A DNA stretch of 64,000 nt from Vagococcus bubulae (GCF_003950315.1 NZ_NGJT01000001.1:186001-250000); one strand, 5' to 3'; positions 19,513 through 28,966 are shown, counted from the first letter of the stretch. A program made the numbers and translations. The notes: generated from the sequence alone by a model not told the origin.

Positions 19513-19550
19513 AAAAAAAAGATGCTATCATGAAGGATAACATCTTTTTT
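19513..19550 (-). terminator. Terminator of the cdaA-cdaR-glmM operon
   Basis: Minus strand: stem AAAAGATGTTATC/GATAGCATCTTTT followed by a T-run, just after the glmM stop and before the glmS promoter. Confidence 0.85.
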
Positions 19551-19560
19551 GATAAATACC

Positions 19561-20916
19561 TTAAATTCCTATTTCTTGAATCACTACATCTGCAATTTTT
19601 TCTACATAGTAATTTACTTTTTCTTCTGTAGGTGCTTCTGCCATAACACGTAATAAAGGTTCTGTCCCTGAAGGTCGAACTAATATACGACCATCACCAT
19701 TCATTTCACCTTCAACTTCTTCAATCACCGCTTTAATCGCTGGAACATCCATTGCACCATATTTATCTGATACTTTAATATTAACCAATTTTTGGGGATA
19801 TTCTTCAATATCCGCTACTAATTCAGATAATTTTTTACCAGATGCTTTCATAACTTGCATTAATTGAATCCCTGATAGCAATCCATCACCTGTTGTGTTG
19901 TGTTGTAAAAAGACAATATGCCCAGACTGTTCGCCACCAAGATTATAACCTGATTTTCTCATTTCCTCTACAACATAACGATCCCCTACTTGAGTCGTTA
20001 CAGCTGTTAAGCCAGCTTCTTCGACAGCTTTATGGAAACCTAAGTTACTCATAACAGTTGCAACAATCGTATTTTTATTTAATTCATCGTTTGCTGCAAG
20101 ATATTTTCCGCAAATATATAAAATTTTATCTCCATCAACAATTTGACCATTTTCATCAACTGCAATCACACGGTCACCATCTCCATCAAACGCTAATCCT
20201 AAATCGGCTTCTTTTTCTACAACAAATTTAGCTAACTCTTCTGGATGAGTCGATCCGACACCATCGTTGATATTTAATCCATCTGGTCTCACACCCATTG
20301 TATAAAAATCAGTATCTAAATCTGCAAATAATTGATTAATCAATGGACTTGTCGCACCGTTTGCTCCATCTAGACAAACAGTTAACCCTGTCAAAGGTTC
20401 AGACACTGTTTTCTTCAAAAATTCAATATATTTTTGAGCACCCTCACGGTAAACATTTAATGTCCCTAGTCCCAAAGCTGATGGACGAGGTAATAAATCT
20501 GTTTCTGTATCTAGTAATACTTCAATCTCTTCTTCTTCTTCATCTGATAATTTAAATCCATCTGGCCCAAAGAATTTGATGCCGTTATCTTCAGCAGGAT
20601 TATGTGAAGCTGAAATCATGACACCTGCAGCAGCTTTTTGTGTTCTTGTTAGGTAGGCTACTCCTGGAGTTGAAATCACCCCTAATTGTAAGACTTCAAT
20701 CCCAACTGATAATAGACCTGAAATTAATGCTTGCTCTAATAATTGACCAGAAATACGAGTATCTCTTCCCACTAATACTTGTGGTTTTCCTTCTGTTAAA
20801 TGACTATGTTGACATAAAACATGTCCACCACAACGCCCAATTTTAAATGCTAATTCTGGTGTTAACTCTTTATTAGCTACCCCTCTAACACCATCTGTTC
20901 CAAAATATTTACCCAT
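19561..20916 (-). CDS. glmM: Phosphoglucosamine mutase
   Basis: A 451-residue alpha-D-phosphohexomutase. Signatures are [11 protein letters not shown] at the N-terminus, [14 protein letters not shown] with the phosphoserine (Ser104, directly before His), FDGDGDR for Mg2+ binding (about 243-249), GGEQSGH for sugar recognition and [12 protein letters not shown] for phosphate binding. It interconverts glucosamine-6-phosphate and glucosamine-1-phosphate, the step after GlmS. It is the third gene of the conserved cdaA-cdaR-glmM operon. In other Firmicutes GlmM binds and inhibits CdaA, coupling cell-wall precursor supply to c-di-AMP. Confidence 0.98.
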   Translation of the reverse strand: MGKYFGTDGVRGVANKELTPELAFKIGRCGGHVLCQHSHLTEGKPQVLVGRDTRISGQLLEQALISGLLSVGIEVLQLGVISTPGVAYLTRTQKAAAGVMISASHNPAEDNGIKFFGPDGFKLSDEEEEEIEVLLDTETDLLPRPSALGLGTLNVYREGAQKYIEFLKKTVSEPLTGLTVCLDGANGATSPLINQLFADLDTDFYTMGVRPDGLNINDGVGSTHPEELAKFVVEKEADLGLAFDGDGDRVIAVDENGQIVDGDKILYICGKYLAANDELNKNTIVATVMSNLGFHKAVEEAGLTAVTTQVGDRYVVEEMRKSGYNLGGEQSGHIVFLQHNTTGDGLLSGIQLMQVMKASGKKLSELVADIEEYPQKLVNIKVSDKYGAMDVPAIKAVIEEVEGEMNGDGRILVRPSGTEPLLRVMAEAPTEEKVNYYVEKIADVVIQEIGI

Positions 20917-20957
20917 TTTTTTATCTCCTAACTCATTCTACAATTTTTTCTTTTAGT

Positions 20958-21941
20958 TTATTTACTTGAACTGTCACTTGTTGATGTTTTGACTTCATTC
21001 GGTTTAACTGTCACAGAAACAGTTTCTGGAATCACTTTTACTCCATTTGGCACAACAACAACATATGAGCTAGTCACGGTTTCTCGAATATTACTTGTAT
21101 CAATTTTCAAATCGATACCATTTATTTCATCTAATACTTCTTTTGGTCCTTCGATATCGACCATGTCATCTTTAATGGTAAAAGTAAAATCTTTGATACC
21201 TTTAGATATTGTACCAGATTGAACAGGTGTGACTTTCACTCGTTTACTTGGAACGTTTACTTTTACATTCACACTGACAGTCTCAGGTTCAATTTTTACA
21301 TTAAGAGGTTCTCCAGATTTATTAACAGCATATGGTTTAACTCTTTCAGAGAAATTACTTGTAACATTAGATTTCTCACTTATCCCTGCAATCACACGGT
21401 CCACTTCTTTAACTGATACTTCAGATCCACTTACTTTTACTGTCATTGGATCAACTGTTGCTTCTTTTGTTGAGTAACCTTCTTGATAAATTTTATTATC
21501 GATAGCAGGTTCTACTTTAAAGGTATCACTGTCTTTATTTTCTATCGTTACTGACAATTTTCCTGGCTTAATAGTCCCTTTTACTGAATTAGGTAACCCA
21601 ACAATTTCTAATGGTACTTCATGTGTCCCGACACTGTATTTGGTTAAATCCATCACAACTGAAAAACTACGTGTTTCAGCATTAGATTCCTTGTCAAGTA
21701 ATATTTTATTATTACTTGATAAATCAACCGATACTGTTTCCTGATAGCCAGAGATAAAATATTTATCTTGATTATACGTCACATTAACGGGTACATTTTC
21801 AGCTGTTGCTTGTAATTCTGACATCGTGTTTGTGACTGGTTTATTCGAAATAACAAATGAATTCGCATTATAATATAATAGAATAGCAAAAAAGAGAGAT
21901 AAAATCCGAATAAACCAAGGCGATTTACTATCATTTTTCAT
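20958..21941 (-). CDS. cdaR: CdaR (YbbR-domain) regulator of c-di-AMP synthase
   Basis: A 327-residue protein with one N-terminal transmembrane anchor (about 10-30) and an extracytoplasmic part of four YbbR-like repeats, each with VPVNVTYN/VPLEIVG/VNVKVNVP-type beta strands and a final VSVTVKPNE. It ends in a Ser/Thr-rich tail. CdaR binds CdaA across the membrane and modulates cyclase activity. It overlaps cdaA by 11 bases and precedes glmM, the standard arrangement. There is no enzymatic motif. Confidence 0.94.
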   Translation of the reverse strand: MKNDSKSPWFIRILSLFFAILLYYNANSFVISNKPVTNTMSELQATAENVPVNVTYNQDKYFISGYQETVSVDLSSNNKILLDKESNAETRSFSVVMDLTKYSVGTHEVPLEIVGLPNSVKGTIKPGKLSVTIENKDSDTFKVEPAIDNKIYQEGYSTKEATVDPMTVKVSGSEVSVKEVDRVIAGISEKSNVTSNFSERVKPYAVNKSGEPLNVKIEPETVSVNVKVNVPSKRVKVTPVQSGTISKGIKDFTFTIKDDMVDIEGPKEVLDEINGIDLKIDTSNIRETVTSSYVVVVPNGVKVIPETVSVTVKPNEVKTSTSDSSSK

Positions 21942-22830
21942 CCTTTTTGCCTCCTTTTTTAAAGCCTTTTTTTATATCATCAATAAACAATGCGATGCCT
22001 GATTGACTGTCATCTTCAACGGAGTCAGATAACTCTTGTTTCAAGACTTCTAAATATGCTTCACGTTGAAGTCCAGGTAAAAACGTTTTATTATGTGTGA
22101 TACTCACTTCTCCTGTTTCTTCAGACACAACTAAAGTCAACGCATCTGATGTTTCACTTACACCAATCGCCGCCCGATGTCTTGTCCCAAACTCTTTAGG
22201 AATTTTATTACTTTCAGACAATGGCAAGTAACTTGAAGCTGACGCTATTTTATTATCCTTAATAATAACTGCCCCATCATGAAGTGGCGTATTTGGAATA
22301 AAAATATTAATAAGTAACTGACTGGAAATATCTGCATCAAGTGGTATACCACTTTCAATAATATCAATTAAGTTATCATTTCGTTGTATCGTAATGAGTG
22401 CACCAATTTTACGTTTCGACATATACTGCAAAGATTCATCTAACGCTGTGATAAAGGACTGTTGCATATTTTTTTGTCTACTTGAATGAGTTAATGCTGC
22501 CCCTCGACCAAGATGTTCCAAACCTCTTCTAACTTCTGGTTGAAAAATGACAATTGCCGCAACCACCCCGTATGTAATCACTTGATTCATTAGCCAAGAC
22601 ACTGTATTGAGTCCTAAAAAATCACTGACAATTCTAACAATGATGATAACTGCAATCCCTTTAAATACTTGAATGGCTTTTGTATCATTTAACAACATTA
22701 ACAATTTGTAAACGACATACCAAACAACTAATATATCTACTATATGAACCAACACACTCAAAGTAAAATACTTATTGAGTAAGTTTTGCCAAATATCAGG
22801 TCTGAACAAGCTCGCTCCAGTTAATATCAT
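21931..22830 (-). CDS. cdaA: Diadenylate cyclase CdaA (c-di-AMP synthase)
   Basis: A 299-residue protein with three N-terminal transmembrane helices (about 25-100) and a DAC domain. The DGAVII motif (about 190) and GTRHRAAIGVSE (RHR motif, about 218-222) are the catalytic signatures. It condenses two ATP into cyclic di-AMP, which controls potassium and osmolyte transport and cell-wall homeostasis. First gene of cdaA-cdaR-glmM; GGGAGGAG precedes the ATG. The matching phosphodiesterase PgpH is encoded at 56.4-58.5 kb in this window. Confidence 0.97.
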   Translation of the reverse strand: MILTGASLFRPDIWQNLLNKYFTLSVLVHIVDILVVWYVVYKLLMLLNDTKAIQVFKGIAVIIIVRIVSDFLGLNTVSWLMNQVITYGVVAAIVIFQPEVRRGLEHLGRGAALTHSSRQKNMQQSFITALDESLQYMSKRKIGALITIQRNDNLIDIIESGIPLDADISSQLLINIFIPNTPLHDGAVIIKDNKIASASSYLPLSESNKIPKEFGTRHRAAIGVSETSDALTLVVSEETGEVSITHNKTFLPGLQREAYLEVLKQELSDSVEDDSQSGIALFIDDIKKGFKKGGKKDEK

Positions 22831-22990
22831 CTTGCTCCTCCCCTTTCATTTTTTAAAATTCTACTTCTTGTTGTCTAACGATACCCCCTAAACACTTGGT
22901 TTATAATACTTTTCTTATTATAACATAGGTTTATAATCTGAAAACCTTGAAAGTATTTTTTTAACGAATTACTAAAATTTTTTTGAACAT

Positions 22991-23029
22991 AAAAAAACGC
23001 ATCTGATGATAACTAATCAGATACGTTTA
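22991..23029 (-). terminator. Terminator of the NCS2 permease gene
   Basis: Minus strand: AAACGTATCTGAT/ATCAGATGCGTTT stem and T-run after the permease stop. Confidence 0.85.
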
Positions 23030-23035
23030 GACTTT

Positions 23036-24472
23036 CTATAGTGTTGCTAAAACAATAAAGTTAATAATAAATAGTCCAGTCACTATCCATAAAACTGGCG
23101 AAATTTCTTTTACTTTTCCTTTTACTACTTTTATTAACACGAAAAAGATGAAACCTGCTGCAATACCATACGAAATACTATAAGCTAACCCCATAAAAAT
23201 TGAAGTGAAAAATGCTGGTATAGCGTCTTCCAAGTTAGTCCACTCAATTTCCTTAAATGACGCCATCATCATAACACCAACTAAAATTAACGCTGGTGCA
23301 GTAGCCTGTGTTGGTACAGCACCTACCACTGGAGATAAAAAGCTACTCAATAAGAACATCGCAGCAACAACGACTGATGTTAAACCAGTTCTACCACCAG
23401 CTCCAATTCCTGCTGCACTCTCAACATAAGTCGTGACATTACTTGTTCCGACTACAGCACCTGCTGTTGTAGCAATAGCGTCAGCAAACAATGCCTTATC
23501 CATTTTTGAATGAATACCTCGACTTGTCATAACAGAATCTTCTTCTTCCTTAGAAAAAATTCCTGTACGACGACCTGTCCCAATAAATGTTCCAATAGTA
23601 TCAAATATATCAGATAAACTAAACGCTAAAACGGTCAATAACACTTGCGGAATTTTAGAAGCATCTGAAAACAACGATGGCATTCCGTTTGGTCCAAACG
23701 CTGCACCAAATGTTGTTCCTAATTCTTTAATCGAATTTCCTAATGAATTTTGTTGAAAATTAATCGCACTTAAATCAACTACACCCATTGGAATAGAGAT
23801 AATCGTTGTTGTCACAATTCCGATTAAGATAGCACCTTTAACATTTTTTATTACAAGAATCGTTGTAATAATTAAGCCGATTAAAGCCAAAACAATGGCT
23901 GGATTATTAAAGTTTGCTAAAGCTGGAACAATTCCGCCATTTGAAACAACATTTGTTGCTTTATCACCATCTACAACAGACGATACAATCGCACTTTCAT
24001 CAGAAGTAAACTGTAAAAATCCTGCATTCTTAATCCCTACATAAGCGATAAAAATCCCGATTCCTCCACCAATCGCATGTTGTAAACTTTCAGGAATTGA
24101 TTGAATAATTAATTTTCTTAATTTTGTAATTGTAATAATAATATTGATAATACCACATAAGAAAACCATTGCTAACCCTTGTTCCCATGAATAACCTAAT
24201 CCCATCACAACTGTAAAAGTGAAAAAAGCATTTAATCCCATCCCTGGAGCCTGAGCATATGGTACATTTGCAAACAATCCCATAATCAGCGTTCCAATTA
24301 CGGATGCGATAATAGTTGCTAAAAAAACTGCTTGAAATGGCATTCCTGATAATGACAAGATAGTTGGATTCACAAATAAGATATAACTCATTGCGAAAAA
24401 TGTTGTGACTCCTGCCATAATTTCTGTTGAAACAGTTGTATTATTTTCTTTTAATTTAAAAAACTTTTCCAT
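23036..24472 (-). CDS. NCS2-family purine permease (PbuG/PbuO-like)
   Basis: A 478-residue polytopic protein of the AzgA-like branch. The opening MEKFFKLKENNTTVSTEIMAGVTTFFAMSYI, the segment APGMGLNAFFTFTVVMGLGYSW, FDTIGTFIGTGRRTGI and GTSNVTTYVESAAGIGAGGRTGLT are typical of hypoxanthine/guanine/adenine permeases. It would import purine bases by proton symport for salvage. No guanine/adenine riboswitch is visible in the leader. Instead a PurBox-like element lies upstream of the predicted promoter, suggesting PurR control. Monocistronic, with a terminator on each side. Confidence 0.92.
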   Translation of the reverse strand: MEKFFKLKENNTTVSTEIMAGVTTFFAMSYILFVNPTILSLSGMPFQAVFLATIIASVIGTLIMGLFANVPYAQAPGMGLNAFFTFTVVMGLGYSWEQGLAMVFLCGIINIIITITKLRKLIIQSIPESLQHAIGGGIGIFIAYVGIKNAGFLQFTSDESAIVSSVVDGDKATNVVSNGGIVPALANFNNPAIVLALIGLIITTILVIKNVKGAILIGIVTTTIISIPMGVVDLSAINFQQNSLGNSIKELGTTFGAAFGPNGMPSLFSDASKIPQVLLTVLAFSLSDIFDTIGTFIGTGRRTGIFSKEEEDSVMTSRGIHSKMDKALFADAIATTAGAVVGTSNVTTYVESAAGIGAGGRTGLTSVVVAAMFLLSSFLSPVVGAVPTQATAPALILVGVMMMASFKEIEWTNLEDAIPAFFTSIFMGLAYSISYGIAAGFIFFVLIKVVKGKVKEISPVLWIVTGLFIINFIVLATL

Positions 24473-24530
24473 TTCCTAACATTACACCTTCCATAATATA
24501 ATTTGTTCGTTAATGCCTTTAACAAACTTG

Positions 24531-24559
24531 ATTATAAAGTGGAATTTTAAAAATAGCAA
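24531..24559 (-). promoter_or_regulatory. Predicted promoter of the purine permease gene
   Basis: Minus-strand TTGCTA (24554-24559), 17-base spacer, consensus TATAAT (24531-24536). Confidence 0.65.
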
Positions 24560-24592
24560 CCATTTATTGATATTAAAAAGTTTTTTTCTTAT

Positions 24593-24608
24593 CATTGTTC
24601 GTGTTTTA
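24593..24608 (-). promoter_or_regulatory. Candidate PurBox (PurR site)
   Basis: Minus strand reads AAACACGAACAAT, which matches the Lactobacillales PurBox AWWWCCGAACWWT at 11 of 13 positions, including the CGAAC core (24597-24601). The central G at 24600 lies about 76 bases upstream of the transcription start predicted from the TATAAT. A second CGAACAAAT lies at 24503-24511, downstream of the -10. Confidence 0.45.
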
Positions 24609-24621
24609 TGTAAAATAATAC

Positions 24622-24662
24622 AAAAAAACACTTAATTTGCTGGCTTATCACAAATTAAGTGC
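24622..24662 (-). terminator. Terminator of the MacB/YknXYZ-like operon
   Basis: Minus strand: perfect stem CACTTAATTTG/CAAATTAAGTG, 11-base loop and seven T, just after the permease stop. Confidence 0.9.
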
Positions 24663-24667
24663 GTTAT

Positions 24668-25888
24668 TTATTGATAGATAGCTTTAATAGGATCTAATTT
24701 CGCAGCATTAATCGCTGGGATAACCCCAAAGATTAACCCAATTGCGGCTGATATGGAAGCCGATAGAATTGCCATTCCTGGACTAACAATCGCTGTAATA
24801 CCATCTGCAAAAGTTGAAATAAGTGTCGCCAATCCCCAACCAAAGAAGATACCAATGACGCCACCAATTAGTGTAATAAAAGCGGCTTCTAATAAAAATT
24901 GTAATAAAATAGTGATTGGCTTCGCCCCAATTGCTCGTCTAATCCCAATTTCTCTCTTACGTTCAGAAACAGAAACATACATAATATTCATCACGCCAAT
25001 CCCACCAACTAAAAGTGAAATAGCTGTAATAAATAATAATCCTGTCACTACCGCTTGAAGCATGGCTTCAATTTGCTGACGAGCTTGCTCGTTAGAGCGA
25101 TCTTCCTCAAATGCTCCAACTAAATCAGGGTGTTGCTCTTTTAATAAAGTGTTTGCTTGATCGATCACTGCTTGTCTGTCTCCAGATTCTTTCATCTTTA
25201 ATTTAATCGCGTTGATGGGTTTATTTTTTGATAATTCATTAAAGGCTTTTTTAGGAACTTCACTATAAAATACCGAATCATCCATAATCATTGCGCCATC
25301 TTCAATTTTATCTTTCACACCAATGACAACAAACTTAATGCCATCGACATCAATTGCTCGACCAATGATATCCTGAGGCTTTCTAATTCCTAAACTGGAT
25401 TGCATGGTATCATAAGTAATCACGATGCTATTTGATTCTAATTGATCTTTTGTAAACCCACTCCCAAAACCTACTGGGATATCCGTTTTACTAGTGGCAA
25501 TAATCTCAGTGCCTCCACCAGTATCAAAATAACTTAATTGACTTGAAACAGATTCCGTTGCACCATAACCATACCCATAATCAGCTGCAATGGTTTCAAC
25601 ACTGTCTAAACTACGTAGTAACTTTAAATCTAGACGATTAAATGCAAATGGCTCTTCATCTTGAAAGCTAACGTTTTCATCACTATAGTCCACTTTATAA
25701 ATCAAACGAATGACATTAGCATCAGTAGAATCAAGTACTTTTAAACTACTTTGTTTCATGCCTTCACCAATCGCAGATACTGTCACAACTGCTGTAATCC
25801 CAATGATAATACCGACCATCGTTAGAAAGACACGTAATTTATGTGCACGTAAACTTAAAAATGTGCTTAAAAATAGATTTTTAACCAT
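24668..25888 (-). CDS. MacB/YknZ-like ABC transporter permease
   Basis: A 406-residue protein with the MacB topology: one N-terminal helix (about 20-42, LRVFLTMVGIIIGITAVVTVSAIGEG), a ~220-residue extracellular MacB_PCD domain, then three C-terminal helices in an FtsX domain (SERKREIGIRRAIGAKP, LLEAAFITLIGG, LDPIKAIYQ end). It forms a tripartite-type exporter with the overlapping ATPase and the membrane fusion protein upstream. In B. subtilis the related YknXYZ protects against the SDP toxin. The substrate here is unknown. Confidence 0.88.
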   Translation of the reverse strand: MVKNLFLSTFLSLRAHKLRVFLTMVGIIIGITAVVTVSAIGEGMKQSSLKVLDSTDANVIRLIYKVDYSDENVSFQDEEPFAFNRLDLKLLRSLDSVETIAADYGYGYGATESVSSQLSYFDTGGGTEIIATSKTDIPVGFGSGFTKDQLESNSIVITYDTMQSSLGIRKPQDIIGRAIDVDGIKFVVIGVKDKIEDGAMIMDDSVFYSEVPKKAFNELSKNKPINAIKLKMKESGDRQAVIDQANTLLKEQHPDLVGAFEEDRSNEQARQQIEAMLQAVVTGLLFITAISLLVGGIGVMNIMYVSVSERKREIGIRRAIGAKPITILLQFLLEAAFITLIGGVIGIFFGWGLATLISTFADGITAIVSPGMAILSASISAAIGLIFGVIPAINAAKLDPIKAIYQ

Positions 25889-26588
25889 TGATAAATTCCT
25901 CCTCAGAAAGGAATAATCCGTCTTTCATATAAACCACACGTGTGGCATATTTTCTCATGTCGGGATCATGGGTTACCATGACAATTGTTTTTCCTTCTTT
26001 ATTTAAATTAGATAAAATCGTCATAATATCTTTACTTGTTTCACTATCTAGCGCTCCTGTTGGCTCGTCTGCCATAATAAGCAATGGATTATTCACCAAT
26101 GCTCTAGCAATTGCCACACGCTGTTGTTGTCCTCCAGATAATTCTGTTGTTTTAGAAAATTCTTTTCCCTCTAATCCAACCATCTGTAAATACTCTGAAG
26201 CGATTTTCCGACGTTTTTTTTCTTTTATTTTCCCTCCATAAACCATAGGCAATTCAACATTTTGCACCACATTTAATGACTGGATTAAAAAGAATTGTTG
26301 AAAAATAAATCCAATGTATTCATTTCTAAGAGTTGATTTTTGATTTTCAGTTAATTTTGAGGCATCTTTGCCATCAAAGATATACTCCCCATCTGATAGT
26401 TGATCTAAAAACCCAATAATATTCATTAAAGTTGTTTTTCCACTACCAGACTTTCCCATAATCATAATAAATTCACCTTGATTGATGGTTAAATTTAAAT
26501 CTTTTAATACGTGAAGTTGAGATTTCCCAACAGGATAATATTTATTGATATCATTTAACTCAACTAACACTTGCTCTTGATGAGTCAT
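25881..26588 (-). CDS. MacB/YknY-like ABC transporter ATP-binding protein
   Basis: A 235-residue ATPase: Walker A GKSGSGKTT, Q-loop QQFFLIQSL, signature [14 protein letters not shown], Walker B LLIMADEPTGALD, H-loop VTHDPDMRKYATRV. Closely follows the LolD/MacB consensus. Its start codon overlaps the stop of the fusion-protein gene (TAATG) and its 3' end overlaps the permease by 8 bases, so the three are tightly coupled. It powers efflux by conformational (mechanotransmission) coupling if it behaves like MacB. Confidence 0.92.
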   Translation of the reverse strand: MTHQEQVLVELNDINKYYPVGKSQLHVLKDLNLTINQGEFIMIMGKSGSGKTTLMNIIGFLDQLSDGEYIFDGKDASKLTENQKSTLRNEYIGFIFQQFFLIQSLNVVQNVELPMVYGGKIKEKKRRKIASEYLQMVGLEGKEFSKTTELSGGQQQRVAIARALVNNPLLIMADEPTGALDSETSKDIMTILSNLNKEGKTIVMVTHDPDMRKYATRVVYMKDGLFLSEEEFING

Positions 26589-27742
26589 TATTTATCCCCT
26601 CCTTCAGCGGAAACGTCACCTCCAGGAGTTGGTTCACCTACTGTTAGTGGCGTATCAGAAGAAACAATCACACGATCTAACCCTTCTAAACCACTATTGA
26701 TGATAACCTTGTCTTTTGATGCGCCTTGGTCTGTTGTTTCAACAACTCGTTTGGCAATTGTCCCAAAATCATCAACTAAAACATAAACTTCTTTTGTTTT
26801 ATCATCAACTTTAATGGCTTCTTTTGGAATTTCAATTTTTTTATCATTTAACTTTATGGATGCTTGAACATGGAATCCTTTACGAATTTCTTTTGCATCT
26901 TTCAAGCTTAATTTCACTGTATAATTTGACAGTGAATTACTATTTGTAGCAGCACCACCTTCTGAAGCTTGCTGTGTATTTGGAATATTTGATACATAGG
27001 TCACTTCACCTTTGTATAACTTATTATCCGCAACTGTTCTGACGTCTGCTTGTTGTTTTTCTTTTACTTTTTCTAAATCTTTTTCGTTCACACTACCCTC
27101 AACGTAAAAATCTGTTGATGATAACGTTAAAATCGCACTATCGCGATTTTGATCTTGAGGAATAATCACTTGACCATCAAATGGTGCCACTACTTTATTC
27201 ACTTGCTTTTCACTTAATTCATTAATTTGAGTTTGCAGTTGATTCATTTTAATGTCATAACTACTTAAATCATATTTTAATTCAACACTTTCTTTTGATA
27301 CTGGTGCTTGTTGTGCTTCACCAGAGTCACTTGTTGGTGTATTATTTAATTCATTTAATTCTAATTGCATTTGTCTAGCTGCTTTATCACGCTCTGCTTG
27401 TGTGGATTCAATTTGAAATTTAAGTTCTCTAATTTGAGAATCTGTTGTTTCATCTAAATACTGATAAAGTACTGTATCTTTTGTCACATTATCTCCATTT
27501 TTTACATTTAAATCACCTAGTTTCCCAAGTGTTGTATCCTTCGTAAATTCTTTTGACATAACTGGCGTCACAACCCCATTGATAAAAACCTGTTCGACAT
27601 TTTCAACCGTAAAGAACTCAACGTTTGGTTCATTAGCTGTTTCTACAGGTGTGCCTTTAGAAGAAAATACTTTAAATCCTATAACTCCAATAATAACTAA
27701 TCCAATAACACTCCCAATAACAACCTTTTTCTTTTTTGACAT
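26588..27742 (-). CDS. HlyD/YknX-like membrane fusion protein
   Basis: A 384-residue RND/MFP-family subunit. It has an N-terminal membrane anchor (about 5-24), a lipoyl-like half-motif around GDLNVKNGDNVTKDT, a coiled-coil region (about 105-185, with QIRELKFQIESTQAERDK and QLQTQINELSEKQ), the second lipoyl half VVAPFDGQVIIPQ, then beta-barrel domains and a Gly/Glu-rich tail. It links permease and substrate outside the membrane and is the first gene of the operon. The MSKKKKVVIG start is preceded by GGAG. Confidence 0.9.
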   Translation of the reverse strand: MSKKKKVVIGSVIGLVIIGVIGFKVFSSKGTPVETANEPNVEFFTVENVEQVFINGVVTPVMSKEFTKDTTLGKLGDLNVKNGDNVTKDTVLYQYLDETTDSQIRELKFQIESTQAERDKAARQMQLELNELNNTPTSDSGEAQQAPVSKESVELKYDLSSYDIKMNQLQTQINELSEKQVNKVVAPFDGQVIIPQDQNRDSAILTLSSTDFYVEGSVNEKDLEKVKEKQQADVRTVADNKLYKGEVTYVSNIPNTQQASEGGAATNSNSLSNYTVKLSLKDAKEIRKGFHVQASIKLNDKKIEIPKEAIKVDDKTKEVYVLVDDFGTIAKRVVETTDQGASKDKVIINSGLEGLDRVIVSSDTPLTVGEPTPGGDVSAEGGDK

Positions 27743-27844
27743 TCGACTAACTCCTTTTTAGTTAATAACCATAGTATACATAAAAAATAAACAGTATAAA
27801 TCAGTCGGTGGTCCTATTGCAGAAAAAATAATTAATATCACCAT

Positions 27845-27884
27845 AAAAAAAGACTATCTAACGTTTTCACGCTAAATAGTCTTA
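27845..27884 (-). terminator. Terminator of the DUF1002 gene
   Basis: Minus strand: stem AAGACTATTTAGCGT/ACGTTAGATAGTCTT with loop GAAA, then seven T. Confidence 0.85.
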
Positions 27885-27890
27885 ATGTTG

Positions 27891-28901
27891 CTATTTAAAA
27901 AGATTAGAGAAAAAGTCTTTTACTTTTTGCCAAAATCCTTTTGCTTTTGCTACGTTTTCATCAGATAGCAAATTATCTTTGAATTCTTTTCCATTTTTTA
28001 CTAAGTCTTTTTTAAAACCAGATAATTGACTAGTTAATTCAGTATCTGTAATAGCACTTGTATTGGTAAAGTTCACCATATTATTAACTACTTGTGTTTT
28101 TAATTCAGGTGTAATAGCGTCTTGTAACCCATTTTTTTCTATTTGTTCATCCACAACATTAGTTACTTCTTGTTTCTTTTGCTCATCAGACATCTCACTT
28201 AGTTTCTTATTGATTTTTTGTAATTCCATTTGAATATCTGCTAACATGACTAACAAATTTTCTGATGAATAATCTTTATTATCTTGATTTTGTTGATCGA
28301 TAGCAGATACCACTTGCATTTGATCTTGTGCAACTTCACGTTTTTCATCACGCTCTTTTTGTGCTGTCTGGTCTGTCGCAGGATCTACTTCGTCATAAAT
28401 TTTATAAATACCTGCTAGAGCACCACTACCATCCATTGGTCGCACACTTGCAATACGAATATACGCATCATATACCCCACTTGTAATAGCTGCTGAGCGA
28501 TACATCGCTTCGGTCCTTGCTGTAATTTTATCCGGTGTCACAATATCCACAGTAACACCTGAACCACTTTTTGTACGAGCAATCAATGCACTTGAATAGG
28601 CTTTTGATGAACTAGTAAATTCAGGAACATCTGTCACATATTTTACTAAATCATTGCCATCCACTACATATTCATTAATATTCGTTGTGTTTGTACCACT
28701 CAACGTAGATACTTTATTTAAATCTTTAGTTAAAATGTCACGTGTTTGTTGCTTTTCTGAATCTGTTAACCCATTACCTAAGGCTATATTAGGAATATCC
28801 CATCCTTCATCTTTAGCTTTTTCTGCTGCTAAAACAGATGTTGAAAGTCCTACTGCTGAAAATAAAGATAAACCTAATACTATTTTTTTTAATTTATTCA
28901 T
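27891..28901 (-). CDS. Secreted DUF1002 protein (YpuA-like)
   Basis: A 336-residue protein with a Sec signal peptide (MNKLKKIVLGLSLFSAVGLS, cleavage after VLAA). The conserved DUF1002 region is about 30-195, with IALGNGLTDSEKQQTRDIL, TARTEAMYRSAAITSG and VRPMDGSGALAGIYK. A helical region follows (about 200-300), ending in a basic amphipathic tail FWQKVKDFFSNLFK. No catalytic motif is recognised and the biological role is unknown. The signal peptide implies an extracytoplasmic location. Monocistronic, with strong RBS AAAGGTGATT. Confidence 0.85.
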   Translation of the reverse strand: MNKLKKIVLGLSLFSAVGLSTSVLAAEKAKDEGWDIPNIALGNGLTDSEKQQTRDILTKDLNKVSTLSGTNTTNINEYVVDGNDLVKYVTDVPEFTSSSKAYSSALIARTKSGSGVTVDIVTPDKITARTEAMYRSAAITSGVYDAYIRIASVRPMDGSGALAGIYKIYDEVDPATDQTAQKERDEKREVAQDQMQVVSAIDQQNQDNKDYSSENLLVMLADIQMELQKINKKLSEMSDEQKKQEVTNVVDEQIEKNGLQDAITPELKTQVVNNMVNFTNTSAITDTELTSQLSGFKKDLVKNGKEFKDNLLSDENVAKAKGFWQKVKDFFSNLFK

Positions 28902-28938
28902 AAAATCACCTTTTCGTTTTTTAATTCATTACAAATGT

Positions 28939-28966
28939 ATCATAAATTAATTAAAATTCCATCCAA
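28939..28966 (-). promoter_or_regulatory. Possible promoter of the DUF1002 gene
   Basis: Minus-strand TTGGAT (28961-28966), 16-base spacer, TATGAT (28939-28944). Confidence 0.4.

Noticed and set aside
24473-24667. Possible purine riboswitch before the NCS2 permease gene
   Set aside because: The conserved guanine/adenine aptamer joining regions and loop-loop motifs are not seen; only a promoter, CGAAC motifs and the upstream gene's terminator fit.
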